This document shows, in pieces, positions 1-8,849 of a stretch of DNA of 64,000 nucleotides; the first letter of the stretch is position 1; every line of letters begins with the position of its first letter. A model generated the notes under the pieces. It searched no databases, had not been told where the DNA came from, and saw nothing but the letters and a program-made list of their open reading frames with translations. A program made the position numbers and the translations under genes. Source of the DNA: Microbacterium yannicii PS01 (GTDB lineage: Bacteria; Actinomycetota; Actinomycetes; Actinomycetales; Microbacteriaceae); NCBI RefSeq assembly GCF_000304335.1, contig NZ_CAJF01000004.1, forward strand, positions 102,178-166,177, written 5' to 3'.

Positions 1-384
1 CGCCATCGTCGCGAAGATCAGCCACACCGCGTCGTAGCCGGTCATCATGATGAGCGCGAGGGCGAGCGTGGTGAGCGCGATCGCGGCATCGGCCCCCATG
101 ATGAGGTACTTCCGGTTGTGGCGGTCGGCCCAGACCCCGCCGAAGATCGACACCACGGCCTGAGGAAGGAATCCGAACACCGCCGCCAGCGCCATCACGA
201 GGCCGGACTGGTACGTGATGGTGAGGTACCAGAACACGGCGTACTGCACCAGCATCGAGCCGAACAGGGTCACCGTCTGGCCGCTCAGGAACAGGATGAC
301 GTTGCGCAGCCAGTGCGGGGGATCGGGCGTCTCGTCGACCGGAGCCGCGGCATCCGTTCCGTCGTCGTTCGGCGCGCCAGTCAT
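1..384 (-). CDS. MFS transporter, N-terminal part (runs off the window)
   Basis: The 128 visible residues are the amino end of a major facilitator superfamily permease. An acidic, Pro-rich cytoplasmic leader (residues 1-25) is followed by hydrophobic segments at about 26-46, 61-83 and 94-114. The loop between TM2 and TM3 carries GGVWADRHNRK (82-92), a good match to the MFS motif A (G-x-x-x-D-R-x-x-R-K/R). The sequence most resembles the drug or siderophore exporters of the EntS/MFS_3 type, but the substrate cannot be read from this fragment. The ATG at 384 is preceded by GAGGAG four bases upstream, a good ribosome binding site, unlike the leaderless genes nearby. The rest of the gene lies beyond base 1. 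Confidence 0.85.
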   Translation of the reverse strand, partial: MTGAPNDDGTDAAAPVDETPDPPHWLRNVILFLSGQTVTLFGSMLVQYAVFWYLTITYQSGLVMALAAVFGFLPQAVVSIFGGVWADRHNRKYLIMGADAAIALTTLALALIMMTGYDAVWLIFATMA

Positions 385-507
385 CGTTCACTCCTCGTCT
401 CGATGTCGAATCCCCCGCGAAGCGCACATCTCGCACGCGATCTCACGCGGCCGCGACTTTAGCACGCGCGTCGGACACGCGTCCGGCGAGGAGTGATCCG
501 TGGCAGC

Positions 508-2394
508 TCAGCCGCCGTATTCGGCGAGAAGTGAACGGGCGCTCTCGGCCAGCGCCTCGATGCGCTGCGCCGCGTCCTCGCGTGACTCGCCGCGCACATC
601 GAGGTACAGCTTCAGCTTCGGCTCGGTGCCGCTCGGACGCACGATCACGCGCGATCCGTCGGTGAGCCACAGCCGCAGCACATCTCCTGGGGGAAAGTCA
701 TCGACCCCGGCAAGAAGGTCGTCGACGCGCTCGACGGCGACATCGCCGAGGGACTCCGGATGCCGCGCCCGCAGCGCCTGCATGATGCGGGCGATCTGCG
801 ACACGTCGTCGACCCGCACCGAGATCTGGTCGCTGGCGAATGACCCGAAGGTCTCGTCGAACTCGCGCAGCAGGTCGGCGAGGGTGGCTCCGCGCCCTCG
901 CGCCTCCGAGACCATGCCGAGGATCGCGACGGCCGCCGAGATACCGTCCTTGTCGCGGACCGTCTCGGGGTTCACCAGGTACCCGAGCGCCTCTTCGAAG
1001 CCGAAGACCATCCCGGGGGCGCGCGAGATCCACTTGAAGCCGGTGAGGGTCGCGTGGAAGTCGAGACCGTAGTGCTCGGCGACCGTCTGCAGTCCTGGCG
1101 ACGAGACGAGCGAGCACGCGAGCGACGCGCCCTCGGCGGCGCCGTCTGCCGCTGCGCGCTCCGCGGCGCGCCAGCCGAGCAGCAGGCCGATCTCATTGCC
1201 CGACAGGCGGCGCCAGCCGCCGTCGGCGGATTCGTCGGGGATCGCGACCGCCAGCCGGTCGGCGTCGGGGTCGTTCGCGATGACGAGGTCGGCCTCGGCC
1301 TCGCGCGCCGCGGCGAAGGAGAGGTCCATCGCCCCCGGCTCCTCGGGGTTAGGGAACGCGACGGTGGGGAAGGCGGGGTCGGGGTCGAGCTGCGGCGTCA
1401 CCGGGATCGGCGACGGGTAGCCCGCCGCCTCGACGATCCGCGCGAACGTCTCCCACCCGACGCCGTGCATCGCGCTGTACACCCAGCGCAGTCCTTCGGC
1501 ACCCGGCGGCGCCGGCGCGACCGCGACCGTCGCCGCGACGTACTCGTCGACGACCGTCTCCGGCGCGACCTCATAGGCGAGCGAGCGCGGCAGCGTGCTG
1601 ATGTCGGCGGCGTCGGCCACCCGCTGGATCTGCGCGGCGATCTCGGCGTCGGCCGGTGAGACGATCTGCGACCCGTCGTCGGGGCCGCCGAGGTAGACCT
1701 TGTAGCCGTTGTCGTTGGGCGGGTTGTGGCTGGCCGTCACCATGACCCCGGCCGCTGCCCCGAGCCGGCGCACCGCGAAAGCGAGGACGGGAGTGGGGAG
1801 CAGGTGGGGGAGGAGGATCGCGCGCAATCCCGCGCCGGCGAAGATCTCGGCGGAGTCCCGGGCGAACACGTCGGAATTGCGTCGCCCGTCGTAGCCGATC
1901 ACGACGATCGGCGCGTCGTCGAGGATGGCGGGGGTGGCTGTCTCCTCAGCAGCGGCCGCGGCATCCGTCGGCGTCGTCACGGGCGCGGACAGGCCGGCGC
2001 GCCCGCGGACGTAGGCCGCGAGACCTGCCGCGGCCTGCGCCACGAGCACGCGGTTCATGCGATTGCTGCCCGCACCGAGCTCGCCGCGCAGACCGGCCGT
2101 GCCGAAGGCGAGGCGCGTGGCGAACCGGTCGTCGAGCTCGGCCGACGCCGTCTCGTCGCCGGACTCGGCGGCTTCGATGAGGGCGCGCAGCTCGCCTCGG
2201 GTCTCACCGTCGGGATCCTGCGCGAGCCACGTCCGAGCCGTCTCGAGAATTCCCCCGGGCGTGGTCGTAGGCACCTTGTCGGGTGCCGGCTCCTGGCGCT
2301 CGGCGTCGGCGGCGGGCACGTCGGCGCCGTTCCTACCAGTGCCGTCGATGCCGGCGCCGTCGATGCCAGCGCCGTTCGCGCCAGCGCCGCTCAC
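508..2394 (-). CDS. pmmB: Phospho-sugar mutase (phosphomannomutase/phosphoglucomutase family)
   Basis: This alpha-D-phosphohexomutase interconverts hexose 6- and 1-phosphates. All family signatures are present: active-site loop TASHNPP (residues 220-226, phosphoserine Ser222), metal loop DPDADR (375-380), sugar loop GFEEA (465-469) and phosphate clamp RPSGTEPK (586-593). I chose the GTG at 2394, which overlaps the stop of the upstream nucleoside phosphorylase gene in a GTGA, implying translational coupling; this gives 628 residues. Residues 1-28 are an odd low-complexity Gly/Ala/Asp stretch made by a 15-bp DNA repeat, and a second insert (about 135-160) is Thr/Ala-rich, so the protein is longer than usual. 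The pairing with a purine nucleoside phosphorylase matches M. tuberculosis deoD-pmmB. It could supply mannose-1-P or ribose/deoxyribose-1-P conversion; substrate preference is inferred only. Confidence 0.9.
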   Translation of the reverse strand: MSGAGANGAGIDGAGIDGTGRNGADVPAADAERQEPAPDKVPTTTPGGILETARTWLAQDPDGETRGELRALIEAAESGDETASAELDDRFATRLAFGTAGLRGELGAGSNRMNRVLVAQAAAGLAAYVRGRAGLSAPVTTPTDAAAAAEETATPAILDDAPIVVIGYDGRRNSDVFARDSAEIFAGAGLRAILLPHLLPTPVLAFAVRRLGAAAGVMVTASHNPPNDNGYKVYLGGPDDGSQIVSPADAEIAAQIQRVADAADISTLPRSLAYEVAPETVVDEYVAATVAVAPAPPGAEGLRWVYSAMHGVGWETFARIVEAAGYPSPIPVTPQLDPDPAFPTVAFPNPEEPGAMDLSFAAAREAEADLVIANDPDADRLAVAIPDESADGGWRRLSGNEIGLLLGWRAAERAAADGAAEGASLACSLVSSPGLQTVAEHYGLDFHATLTGFKWISRAPGMVFGFEEALGYLVNPETVRDKDGISAAVAILGMVSEARGRGATLADLLREFDETFGSFASDQISVRVDDVSQIARIMQALRARHPESLGDVAVERVDDLLAGVDDFPPGDVLRLWLTDGSRVIVRPSGTEPKLKLYLDVRGESREDAAQRIEALAESARSLLAEYGG

Positions 2395-3224
2395 ATCGCG
2401 CCGATCACGCGGGCGAGCAGGGACGAGATCACCGGCTCGGCGTCGCGGCCGGCCTCGATCACCTCCTGATGACTGAGCGGGGTCGTCTGGATGCCGGCCG
2501 CCATGTTCGTGATGAGCGAGAACCCGAGGATCTCCATGCCGGCCTGCCGCGCGGCGATGGCCTCGAGAGCGGTCGACATGCCGACGATGTGGCCGCCGAA
2601 CGACTTCGCCATCCGCACCTCGGCCGGGGTCTCGTACTGCGGACCGCGGAACTGGCAGTAGACGCCCTCGTCGAGGCTCGGATCCACCGTCCGGGCCAGG
2701 TCGCGCAGGCGCGTGGAGTACAGGTCGGTGAGGTCGATGAAGGTCGCGCCTTCGAGAGGCGACGCGCCGGTGAGGTTGATGTGGTCGCTGATCAGCACCG
2801 GACGGCCGGGCGTCCACGTGTGCTTGATGCCGCCGGCGCCGTTGGTGAGCACCATCGTGCGGGCGCCGGTGGCCGCCGCCGTCCGCACGCTGTGCACCAC
2901 CCGGCGCACGCCGTGCCCTTCGTAGAAGTGCGTGCGGGCGCCGATCACGAGCACGCGCCGCCCCTTGGGCGTCACGACGCTGCGCAGCGTGCCGACGTGG
3001 CCCTCCAACGCGGGAGCGCTGAATCCGGTGACCTCGGTCGCGGGGAAGCTCGCGGTCGTCTCTCCGAGCAGCTCCGCCGCCTTGCCCCAGCCCGACCCGA
3101 GCGTCAGCGCGATGTCGTGGTGCTCGACGCCCGTGATGCGCGCGATGTCCTGCGCTGCCGCGGCCGCAACCTCGAACGGGTCGGCGGCGGGGTCGTCAAG
3201 AGGGTTGCCGGTGCTGTCTGACAT
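2391..3224 (-). CDS. punA: Purine nucleoside phosphorylase (trimeric class)
   Basis: A 277-residue purine nucleoside phosphorylase that cleaves inosine or guanosine with phosphate to base plus ribose-1-phosphate in purine salvage. The class with trimeric PNPs is recognised from GSGWG (43-47, phosphate binding), RTHFYEGH (97-104), TNGAGG (127-132), GPQYETPAE (194-202, purine-site Glu), GMSTALEA (215-222) and Asn240 in SLITNMAAG. The start at 3224 is supported by a TAGAGT hexamer exactly six bases upstream, so the transcript is probably leaderless. The product ribose-1-phosphate is a plausible substrate for the coupled mutase gene downstream. The M. tuberculosis counterpart is called deoD. Confidence 0.93.
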   Translation of the reverse strand: MSDSTGNPLDDPAADPFEVAAAAAQDIARITGVEHHDIALTLGSGWGKAAELLGETTASFPATEVTGFSAPALEGHVGTLRSVVTPKGRRVLVIGARTHFYEGHGVRRVVHSVRTAAATGARTMVLTNGAGGIKHTWTPGRPVLISDHINLTGASPLEGATFIDLTDLYSTRLRDLARTVDPSLDEGVYCQFRGPQYETPAEVRMAKSFGGHIVGMSTALEAIAARQAGMEILGFSLITNMAAGIQTTPLSHQEVIEAGRDAEPVISSLLARVIGAM

Positions 3225-3230
3225 CCCCCC

Positions 3231-3236
3231 ACTCTA
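3231..3236 (-). promoter_or_regulatory. Leaderless -10 element for punA
   Basis: TAGAGT on the minus strand followed by six G residues and the ATG. No clear -35 is visible. Spacing predicts transcription starting at or next to the A of the start codon. Confidence 0.6.
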
Positions 3237-3320
3237 GGAACCTGCGCGCGCGAGAGCCAGCGGGGGCAGGTCGGCCGCGACGGGACCCGATGTCGTGGCC
3301 GAGGCATCCGAGAGGAGAGA

Positions 3321-4778
3321 ATGGAAGACATGTCCTTGAGCTTCGAGCGCACGCAGAGCGTCGCCATCATCGGCGGCGGACCCGGAGGCTACGAAGCGGC
3401 GCTGGCCGCCGCCCAGCTCGGAGCCGAGGTGACCGTGGTCGAACGGGCGGGCATCGGCGGCTCCGCGGTCATCACCGATGTGGTCCCCTCCAAGACGCTC
3501 ATCGCGACGGCCGACGCTGCGGTGGCCATCTCGGGTGCCGGCGATCTGGGAGTGCAGCTGTTCGCCAAGGGCAAGGACGGCAAGCCCCTCAAGCCCGAGA
3601 TCGCGATCAACCTCATCGCCGTCAACAAGCGGCTGCTCTCTCTGGCCCGCCAGCAGTCCGACGACATGCGCGCCTCGCTCGCCGAAGCGGGCGTGCGCAT
3701 CATCTCCGGCCACGGGCGCCTCGAAGGCGAGAACGCGGTCGTCGTGTCCACCGGCGCCGGCGGCACCGACTTCGATCGCATCGAGGCCGACACGCTCGTC
3801 GTCTCGACCGGCTCCTCGCCGCGCGAGCTTCCGACGGCCCGGCCAGACGGCGTGCGCATCCTCACGTGGACGCAGCTGTACGACATGACCGCCATCCCCG
3901 AGCACCTCATCGTGGTGGGCTCGGGCGTCACCGGCGCCGAGTTCGCCGGCGCCTACATGAACCTCGGCGCGAAGGTGACCCTCGTCTCCAGCCGCGACCA
4001 GGTGCTGCCCGGTGAGGACTCCGACGCCGCCGCCGTCATCGAGAAGGTCTTCAAGCGCGGCGGTATGACCCTGCTGTCGAAGTCGCGCGCCGAGAAGGTC
4101 GAGAACGTCGGCGAAGGTGTCGTGGTGACGCTCAGCGACGGCCGGACGATCGAGGGCAGCCACTGCCTCGTGGCCGTCGGCTCGGTGCCCAACACCTCCG
4201 GGATCGGGCTCGAGCAGGCCGGCATCCAGATGACCGACTCCGGTCACATCCAGGTCAACCGCGTCGCTCGCACCTCGGTGCCCAACATCTACGCCGCGGG
4301 CGACTGCACCTCGTTCATCCCGCTCGCGTCGGTCGCTTCGATGCAGGGCCGGACGGCCGTCTTCCATGCGCTCGGCGACGTCGTGATCCCGCTCGAGCAG
4401 CGTCGCATCACGTCGAACATCTTCACCGCGCCCGAGATCGCCACGATCGGCTGGCAGGAGAAGGACATCGCCGACGGCCTCATCAACGGCGTGGTGCACA
4501 AGCTGCCACTGGCAGCGAACCCGCGCGCGAAGATGATGGGCATCAAGGACGGCTTCGTCAAGATCATCGCCCGGCAGGGCAGCGGCACCGTGATCGGCGG
4601 CGTCATCGTCGGTCCGCGCGCCTCCGAGCTCATCTACCCGATCGCGATCGCCGTCGAGCGTCGCCTCACGGTCGACCAGGTCTCGCGCGTGTTCGCGGTC
4701 TACCCGTCCCTGTCGGGCAGCATCACCGATGCCGCCCGCGCCATGCACGTCGTCGACCACACGATCTACGGCGGCTGA
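3321..4778 (+). CDS. lpdA: NAD(P)H-quinone dehydrogenase, LpdA-type flavoprotein without redox cysteines
   Basis: This 485-residue member of the pyridine nucleotide-disulfide oxidoreductase family has the FAD-binding GGGPGGYEA (18-26), a second Rossmann fold VGSGVTGAEFAG (around 197-208), the AAGDCT FAD motif and a C-terminal dimerisation domain. The two redox cysteines of lipoamide dehydrogenase (CxxxxC) are replaced by Ala49 and Val54, and the C-terminal His-Glu dyad is missing (YPSLSG in place of HPTLSE). It therefore cannot be a true disulfide reductase. M. tuberculosis LpdA (Rv3303c) has the same kind of defect and reduces quinones with NAD(P)H, so that role is inferred here. ATG codons at 3321 and 3330 are both possible; AGGAGAG lies a few bases before the first. 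Confidence 0.82.
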   Translation: MEDMSLSFERTQSVAIIGGGPGGYEAALAAAQLGAEVTVVERAGIGGSAVITDVVPSKTLIATADAAVAISGAGDLGVQLFAKGKDGKPLKPEIAINLIAVNKRLLSLARQQSDDMRASLAEAGVRIISGHGRLEGENAVVVSTGAGGTDFDRIEADTLVVSTGSSPRELPTARPDGVRILTWTQLYDMTAIPEHLIVVGSGVTGAEFAGAYMNLGAKVTLVSSRDQVLPGEDSDAAAVIEKVFKRGGMTLLSKSRAEKVENVGEGVVVTLSDGRTIEGSHCLVAVGSVPNTSGIGLEQAGIQMTDSGHIQVNRVARTSVPNIYAAGDCTSFIPLASVASMQGRTAVFHALGDVVIPLEQRRITSNIFTAPEIATIGWQEKDIADGLINGVVHKLPLAANPRAKMMGIKDGFVKIIARQGSGTVIGGVIVGPRASELIYPIAIAVERRLTVDQVSRVFAVYPSLSGSITDAARAMHVVDHTIYGG

Positions 4779-4861
4779 GACCCGCGTCTTCTCGAGCCCA
4801 CGAGAACCGGGCGCCGCGGCATCCGTCCCGATGGGCTGGTCTCGACGCACTGCGTCGCCCG

Positions 4862-4930
4862 ACAGGTCAACCACGGTTCCACAGGAGATACGCGGTCGGA
4901 CTCCTTCTGCCGAAGCCCGGTTCTCCTGGT
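4862..4930. repeat. ~69-bp intergenic repeat, copy 1
   Basis: It begins ACAGGTCAACC and ends GGTTCTCCTGGT, with a core GGTTCCACAGGA shared with copy 2 at 6206-6273. The two copies flank the esterase gene in the same orientation. The left end of this copy is the exact reverse complement of the right end of copy 2, which suggests that the ancestral element had terminal inverted repeats. Confidence 0.65.
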
Positions 4931-5025
4931 GACGGCGCGGCTGGGTTCGTCAGGCCGGCCGTGGAGCCATGACGGATGACGAGGCCGAGGCTCGAGCGAA
5001 GCTCGAACGCGCCTTGGCGAATCGG

Positions 5026-5031
5026 TAGAGT
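5026..5031 (+). promoter_or_regulatory. Leaderless -10 element for the esterase gene
   Basis: TAGAGT, six bases (GCGGCC), then the GTG start at 5038. This spacing supports GTG as the real start, since there is no Shine-Dalgarno sequence. Confidence 0.6.
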
Positions 5032-5037
5032 GCGGCC

Positions 5038-6147
5038 GTGCCGATCAACCCCGCCCCCCGCACCGAAGCACGCGACTCGACCGCACCGGCCACCGTGGTC
5101 GATCCCACGCTCCTCGAAGTCCCCGAAGGCCAGCACGACGTCACCGTCGTTCAGGAGATCGACGGCCTGAGCTACATCGACCCGGACGACCCGGCGATGC
5201 CGTCGTATCGGGTCATCGCCAACAACCGCCAGCCGGTCGCCCTTCGGGACATGATGATCCTCCCCGTCCGCACGGGGTACGTCGGACAGGACCGCGTGAA
5301 GCCGGATCCGGAACTGGACCCGCCCTCCGGGGCCGACGCCGTGCCCGAGGTCGACGTCACGACGGTGTATCTGCCGGTGCGCGACGGCGTGGCGCGATGC
5401 CTCGTCTATCGACCGCAATCGAAGCCAGCGGCCACCGACCTCCGCGTCATCCTCTATGCGCACGGCGGCGGATTCACCGTCGGGTCAGCCGAGGACACGG
5501 ACTACATCACTCGTCGGCTCGCCTTCGACAGCGGTGCCGTCGTCGTGTCGGCGAACTACCGTCTGGCGCCGGAATTCCCGTTTCCCACGCCCCTCGACGA
5601 CGTGGCCGATGTCTACCAGTGGCTCCTCGAAGATGCGGCCCGCATCGGTGGTGACACAGCGCGGATCGCTGTGGCCGGAGATTCGGCCGGGTCCAACTTC
5701 GCCGCCGCCCTCCCGATCGCCGCGCGCGCTCGGGGGCTCGCGGCTCCGCGGGCGGTGCTGATGTTCGGCGCGTTCGTCGACTTCGCCCAGGAGCGCTGGA
5801 CGTCGTTCCAACAGCAGGCGCCGCGCGGCATCGTCTACGACAGTGCGTTCTTCGGCTTCATCCGAGGGGCGTACCTGCCGACCACGCCGTGGACCGAACC
5901 CGCCGCCAGCCCCATCTACGCCGACCTCACCGAATACCCGCCCACCTTCATCGCGACCGGCACGCACGACCCGGTCGTCGACTCAGCTCGCGAATTCGCC
6001 CGGCTGATAACGGAGCGCGGCGGCACGGTGGACGGCTATTGGCCCGAGGGCATGCCCCACGGCTTCTACTTCTTCCCGGGGGTGCAGCAGCCCGAGGGCG
6101 ACATCTCGTTCGAGAGGGCGAAGGCGTTCCTGTCGGCGCACCTCTGA
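5038..6147 (+). CDS. Alpha/beta hydrolase, HSL-type esterase/lipase
   Basis: A 369-residue cytoplasmic hydrolase of the hormone-sensitive lipase group (alpha/beta hydrolase fold 3), which usually cleaves short-chain acyl esters. The oxyanion-hole motif HGGG is at 142-145, the nucleophile elbow GDSAG at 214-218 (Ser216), the acid Asp311 in GTHDPVVDS and the catalytic His341 in MPHGF. There is no signal peptide. About 110 N-terminal residues precede the hydrolase core and may form the cap. It stands alone between lpdA and the convergent carboxylase gene and is flanked on both sides by copies of one intergenic repeat. Its natural substrate is unknown. Confidence 0.88.
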   Translation: MPINPAPRTEARDSTAPATVVDPTLLEVPEGQHDVTVVQEIDGLSYIDPDDPAMPSYRVIANNRQPVALRDMMILPVRTGYVGQDRVKPDPELDPPSGADAVPEVDVTTVYLPVRDGVARCLVYRPQSKPAATDLRVILYAHGGGFTVGSAEDTDYITRRLAFDSGAVVVSANYRLAPEFPFPTPLDDVADVYQWLLEDAARIGGDTARIAVAGDSAGSNFAAALPIAARARGLAAPRAVLMFGAFVDFAQERWTSFQQQAPRGIVYDSAFFGFIRGAYLPTTPWTEPAASPIYADLTEYPPTFIATGTHDPVVDSAREFARLITERGGTVDGYWPEGMPHGFYFFPGVQQPEGDISFERAKAFLSAHL

Positions 6148-6205
6148 CGGCCCGGATGCCGCGGGCCCCGGCATCCGAAAATCAGGCCTCTTCCGGGAGC
6201 GTTCA

Positions 6206-6273
6206 ACAGGTGACCCGCGGTTCCACAGGAAGTTTGCGGCCTCGATCCTCCTGCCGGAGGCCGGTTGACCTGT
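6206..6273. repeat. ~68-bp intergenic repeat, copy 2
   Basis: It begins ACAGGTGACCC and ends GGTTGACCTGT, so its own ends are imperfect inverted repeats (9 of 11). The internal GGTTCCACAGGA and a CTGCCG-rich core are shared with copy 1 at 4862-4930. It lies between convergent genes, where it could also act as a terminator. Confidence 0.65.
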
Positions 6274-6303
6274 CTGCGCGGGCCGCGCTGGGCGCGACTG
6301 GAC

Positions 6304-8070
6304 TCAGCTGATCGTCAGCAGCTGGTGGCCGGCCGACACGGTCGTGCCGGGGTCGGCGTTGATCCCGCCGATGACACCGTCCTTGTGCGCCTGGATCGGC
6401 TGCTCCATCTTCATCGCCTCGAGCACGACGACGAGGTCGCCCTTGACGACCTGCTGCCCGTCCTCGACGGCGACCTTGACGATGGTGGCCTGCATCGGCG
6501 CCTTGACCGCGTCTCCGGATGCCCCGGCGACGACGGTCGGCGCGTGAGAGCGGCGCGACGGGGGCACGGCCACCGGGCGGCCGGTCGTGCCGGGGGCCGA
6601 GACGACGCGGTCGGGCAGACTCACCTCGAGGCGCTTGCCGGCCACCTCGACGACCACAGTGTGACGGTGCTCGGAAGGCTTGGGTGCTTCGAGCTCGCCG
6701 TCCCAGGCAGGGATGTCGTTGACGAACTCGGTCTCGATCCAGCGCGTGAAGACGCCGAACCGGCCATCCTCGGCCGTGAACGCGGGGTCGCGCACGACCT
6801 TGCGATGGAACGGCAGCACGGTCGGAAGCCCGGCGACCTCGAACTCGTCGAGCGCACGACGGGCGCGCTCGAGGGCCTCGGCGCGGTCGCGACCGGTGAC
6901 GATGATCTTCGCCAGCAGCGAGTCGAAGGCGCCGCTGACGCTGTCGCCCGCGGTCACGCCGGAGTCCAGGCGGATGCCGGGGCCGCCGAACGTCTTGAAC
7001 ACGTGGATCGGACCCGGCTGGGGGAGGAAGCCCCGGCCGGCGTCCTCGCCATTGATGCGGAACTCGATCGAGTGCCCGTCGGGGGCCGGGTCTTCGTAGC
7101 CGAGCTCTTCTCCCTCGGCGAGACGGAACTGCTCGCGCACCAGGTCGACGCCCGTGATCTCCTCCGAGACGGGATGCTCGACCTGCAGACGGGTGTTGAC
7201 TTCGAGGAACGAGATCGTGCCGTCGGCGCCGATCAGGAACTCGCAGGTGCCCGCGCCGACGTAGCCGACCTCCTTGAGAATCGCCTTCGACGCGTCGTAC
7301 AGCGTCCTGTTCTGCTCGTCGCTGAGGAACGGAGCGGGCGCCTCTTCGACGAGCTTCTGATGCCGGCGCTGCAGCGAGCAGTCGCGGGTCGAGATGACGA
7401 CGACGTTGCCCGCGGCATCGGCCAGGCACTGCGTCTCGACGTGACGCGGCTTGTCGAGGTACTTCTCGACGAAGCACTCGCCGCGGCCGAAGGCGGTGAT
7501 CGCCTCGCGCGTGGCCGACTCGAACAGCTCGGGGACCTCGTCGAGGGTGCGGGCGACCTTGAGGCCGCGTCCGCCGCCGCCGTACGCCGCCTTGATGGCG
7601 ATCGGAAGGCCGACCTCCTGCGCGAACGCGACGACTTCGTCAGCGCCCGACACCGGGCCGGGGGTTCCCGGGGCGAGCGGCGCCCCCACCTTCTCGGCGA
7701 CGCTGCGGGCGGTGACCTTGTCGCCGAGGGCCTCGATGGCCTCAGGGCTGGGGCCGATCCAGATCATTCCCGCCGTGATCACCGCGCGCGCGAACTCGGC
7801 GTTCTCGGCGAGGAACCCGTAGCCCGGGTGAACCGCATCGGCGCCGGACCGACGCGCGATCGAGAGGATCTTGTCGATCGACAGATAGGTGTCGGCGCTG
7901 GTCGAGCCGTCGAGCGCGTAGGCCTCGTCGGCGAGCCGCGCGTGCATCGCGTCGCGGTCCTGGTCGGCGTAGACGGCGACGGACGCCTTGCCCGCATCGC
8001 GAGCGGCGCGGATGACGCGGACGGCGATCTCGCCGCGGTTGGCAACGAGAACCTTGGCGATCTGGGGCAT
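6304..8070 (-). CDS. Acyl-CoA carboxylase alpha chain (biotin carboxylase plus biotin carrier)
   Basis: A 588-residue two-domain subunit of the AccA3/PccA type. The N-terminal biotin carboxylase (about 1-450) has the start [13 protein letters not shown]-grasp loop GGGGRG (164-169) and the typical [12 protein letters not shown] segment. The C-terminal carrier domain holds EAMKMEQP, placing the biotinylated lysine at about 554. It carboxylates biotin with ATP and bicarbonate for transfer by a beta subunit, presumably the one at 13951-15540, to acetyl- or propionyl-CoA. The reading frame opens 17 codons upstream, but ATG 8070 is favoured because TAGGCT lies seven bases before it and homologues start at [16 protein letters not shown]. 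Confidence 0.93.
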   Translation of the reverse strand: MPQIAKVLVANRGEIAVRVIRAARDAGKASVAVYADQDRDAMHARLADEAYALDGSTSADTYLSIDKILSIARRSGADAVHPGYGFLAENAEFARAVITAGMIWIGPSPEAIEALGDKVTARSVAEKVGAPLAPGTPGPVSGADEVVAFAQEVGLPIAIKAAYGGGGRGLKVARTLDEVPELFESATREAITAFGRGECFVEKYLDKPRHVETQCLADAAGNVVVISTRDCSLQRRHQKLVEEAPAPFLSDEQNRTLYDASKAILKEVGYVGAGTCEFLIGADGTISFLEVNTRLQVEHPVSEEITGVDLVREQFRLAEGEELGYEDPAPDGHSIEFRINGEDAGRGFLPQPGPIHVFKTFGGPGIRLDSGVTAGDSVSGAFDSLLAKIIVTGRDRAEALERARRALDEFEVAGLPTVLPFHRKVVRDPAFTAEDGRFGVFTRWIETEFVNDIPAWDGELEAPKPSEHRHTVVVEVAGKRLEVSLPDRVVSAPGTTGRPVAVPPSRRSHAPTVVAGASGDAVKAPMQATIVKVAVEDGQQVVKGDLVVVLEAMKMEQPIQAHKDGVIGGINADPGTTVSAGHQLLTIS

Positions 8071-8077
8071 GAAGGCC

Positions 8078-8083
8078 AGCCTA
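8078..8083 (-). promoter_or_regulatory. Leaderless -10 element for the carboxylase alpha gene
   Basis: TAGGCT on the minus strand, seven bases before ATG 8070. Confidence 0.55.
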
Positions 8084-8145
8084 CCGACGGCGTCCATCGG
8101 GCTTTTGACCGGTTCATACAAGAACCGACCAGAAACGTGGGGTTC

Positions 8146-8826
8146 CTACGACAATTCCGGAGTGCCGTCCAGGGAGGGATCGGTGGTGTGCCACAGCGCC
8201 GTCCAGTCGACGCCCAGTTCCCGCACCAGACGTCGCAGCGTGGAGACCGACATGCCCACGACTGTGGAGGGGTCGCCGTCGACGCGGTCGATGAACGCGC
8301 CGCCGAGACTGTCGACCGTGAACGCTCCGGCGACGTGCAGAGGTTCCCCGGTCGCCACATACGCCTCGATCTCGGCATCCGTCACGTCGTCGACGAACCC
8401 CACGGATGCCGCCGCCGTCGCGTGCACCTCGCGCGGAGCATGGCCGGGCTCGAGGCGCACCACGGCGTGACCGGAGTGCAGCACGCCGGTCCGGCCGCGC
8501 ATCGCACGCCAGCGGGCGACGGCGTTCTCGGGAGTGAACGGCTTGCCGAGCACCTCTCCGTCGAGCTCGAACATCGAGTCGCCGCCGATCACGATGCCGT
8601 CGAAGGCAGGGATGTCGTCGGCCAGGCGTGCCGCGACCTCGGCGGCCTTGCGGCGGGCGAGAAGAAGCACGTGCTCGTCGGGAGCCAGCCGCCGCCCCTC
8701 GGACGCCTCGACCGCCTCGACGACCGCTTCCTCATCGACGTCGGGGGCGATCGTGAGGGGACGGATGCCGAACTGCTGCAGCAGCATCAGACGGGCGGGG
8801 GACGTCGAGGCGAGGCACACGCGCAT
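8146..8826 (-). CDS. maf: Maf-family nucleoside triphosphate pyrophosphatase
   Basis: A 226-residue Maf protein, a house-cleaning enzyme that hydrolyses dTTP, UTP or modified NTPs to the monophosphate. It has the N-terminal LASTSPAR (5-12, substrate binding), the catalytic GGDS (81-84, Asp83), LGKP (93-96) and a TGVLHSGH segment. The frame extends 33 codons further upstream, but the ATG at 8826 begins the conserved domain directly and has TACCCT six bases before it. Maf sits beside acyl-CoA carboxylase genes in many actinobacteria; here it follows the alpha chain in the same direction but has its own promoter. Confidence 0.92.
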   Translation of the reverse strand: MRVCLASTSPARLMLLQQFGIRPLTIAPDVDEEAVVEAVEASEGRRLAPDEHVLLLARRKAAEVAARLADDIPAFDGIVIGGDSMFELDGEVLGKPFTPENAVARWRAMRGRTGVLHSGHAVVRLEPGHAPREVHATAAASVGFVDDVTDAEIEAYVATGEPLHVAGAFTVDSLGGAFIDRVDGDPSTVVGMSVSTLRRLVRELGVDWTALWHTTDPSLDGTPELS

Positions 8827-8832
8827 GTGGAC

Positions 8833-8838
8833 AGGGTA
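8833..8838 (-). promoter_or_regulatory. Leaderless -10 element for maf
   Basis: TACCCT on the minus strand, six bases (GTCCAC), then ATG 8826. Confidence 0.55.
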
Positions 8839-8849
8839 TCGACGCCCTC

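Larger units (their letters stand above)
4779..5037. other. Intergenic region between lpdA and the esterase gene
   Basis: This stretch of about 260 bp contains no supportable gene. It holds one copy of a ~69-bp repeat (4862-4930) that recurs after the esterase gene, and the esterase -10 element at its end. An apparent minus-strand reading frame across it is antisense to the esterase gene and has no family match that I can see. Confidence 0.6.

Noticed and set aside
2395..2817. Upstream extension of the phospho-sugar mutase frame
   Set aside because: It lies inside the purine nucleoside phosphorylase gene in another frame; the GTGA overlap at 2394 is a normal coupled start.
3234..4874. 546-residue minus-strand frame over lpdA
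   Set aside because: Shadow frame opposite a clear flavoprotein, with no conserved motif.
4862..6273. Integron attC sites
   Set aside because: The ends resemble attC simple sites only superficially (GGTT...AACC); the RYYYAAC/GTTRRRY core pairs are not clear and no integrase is present.
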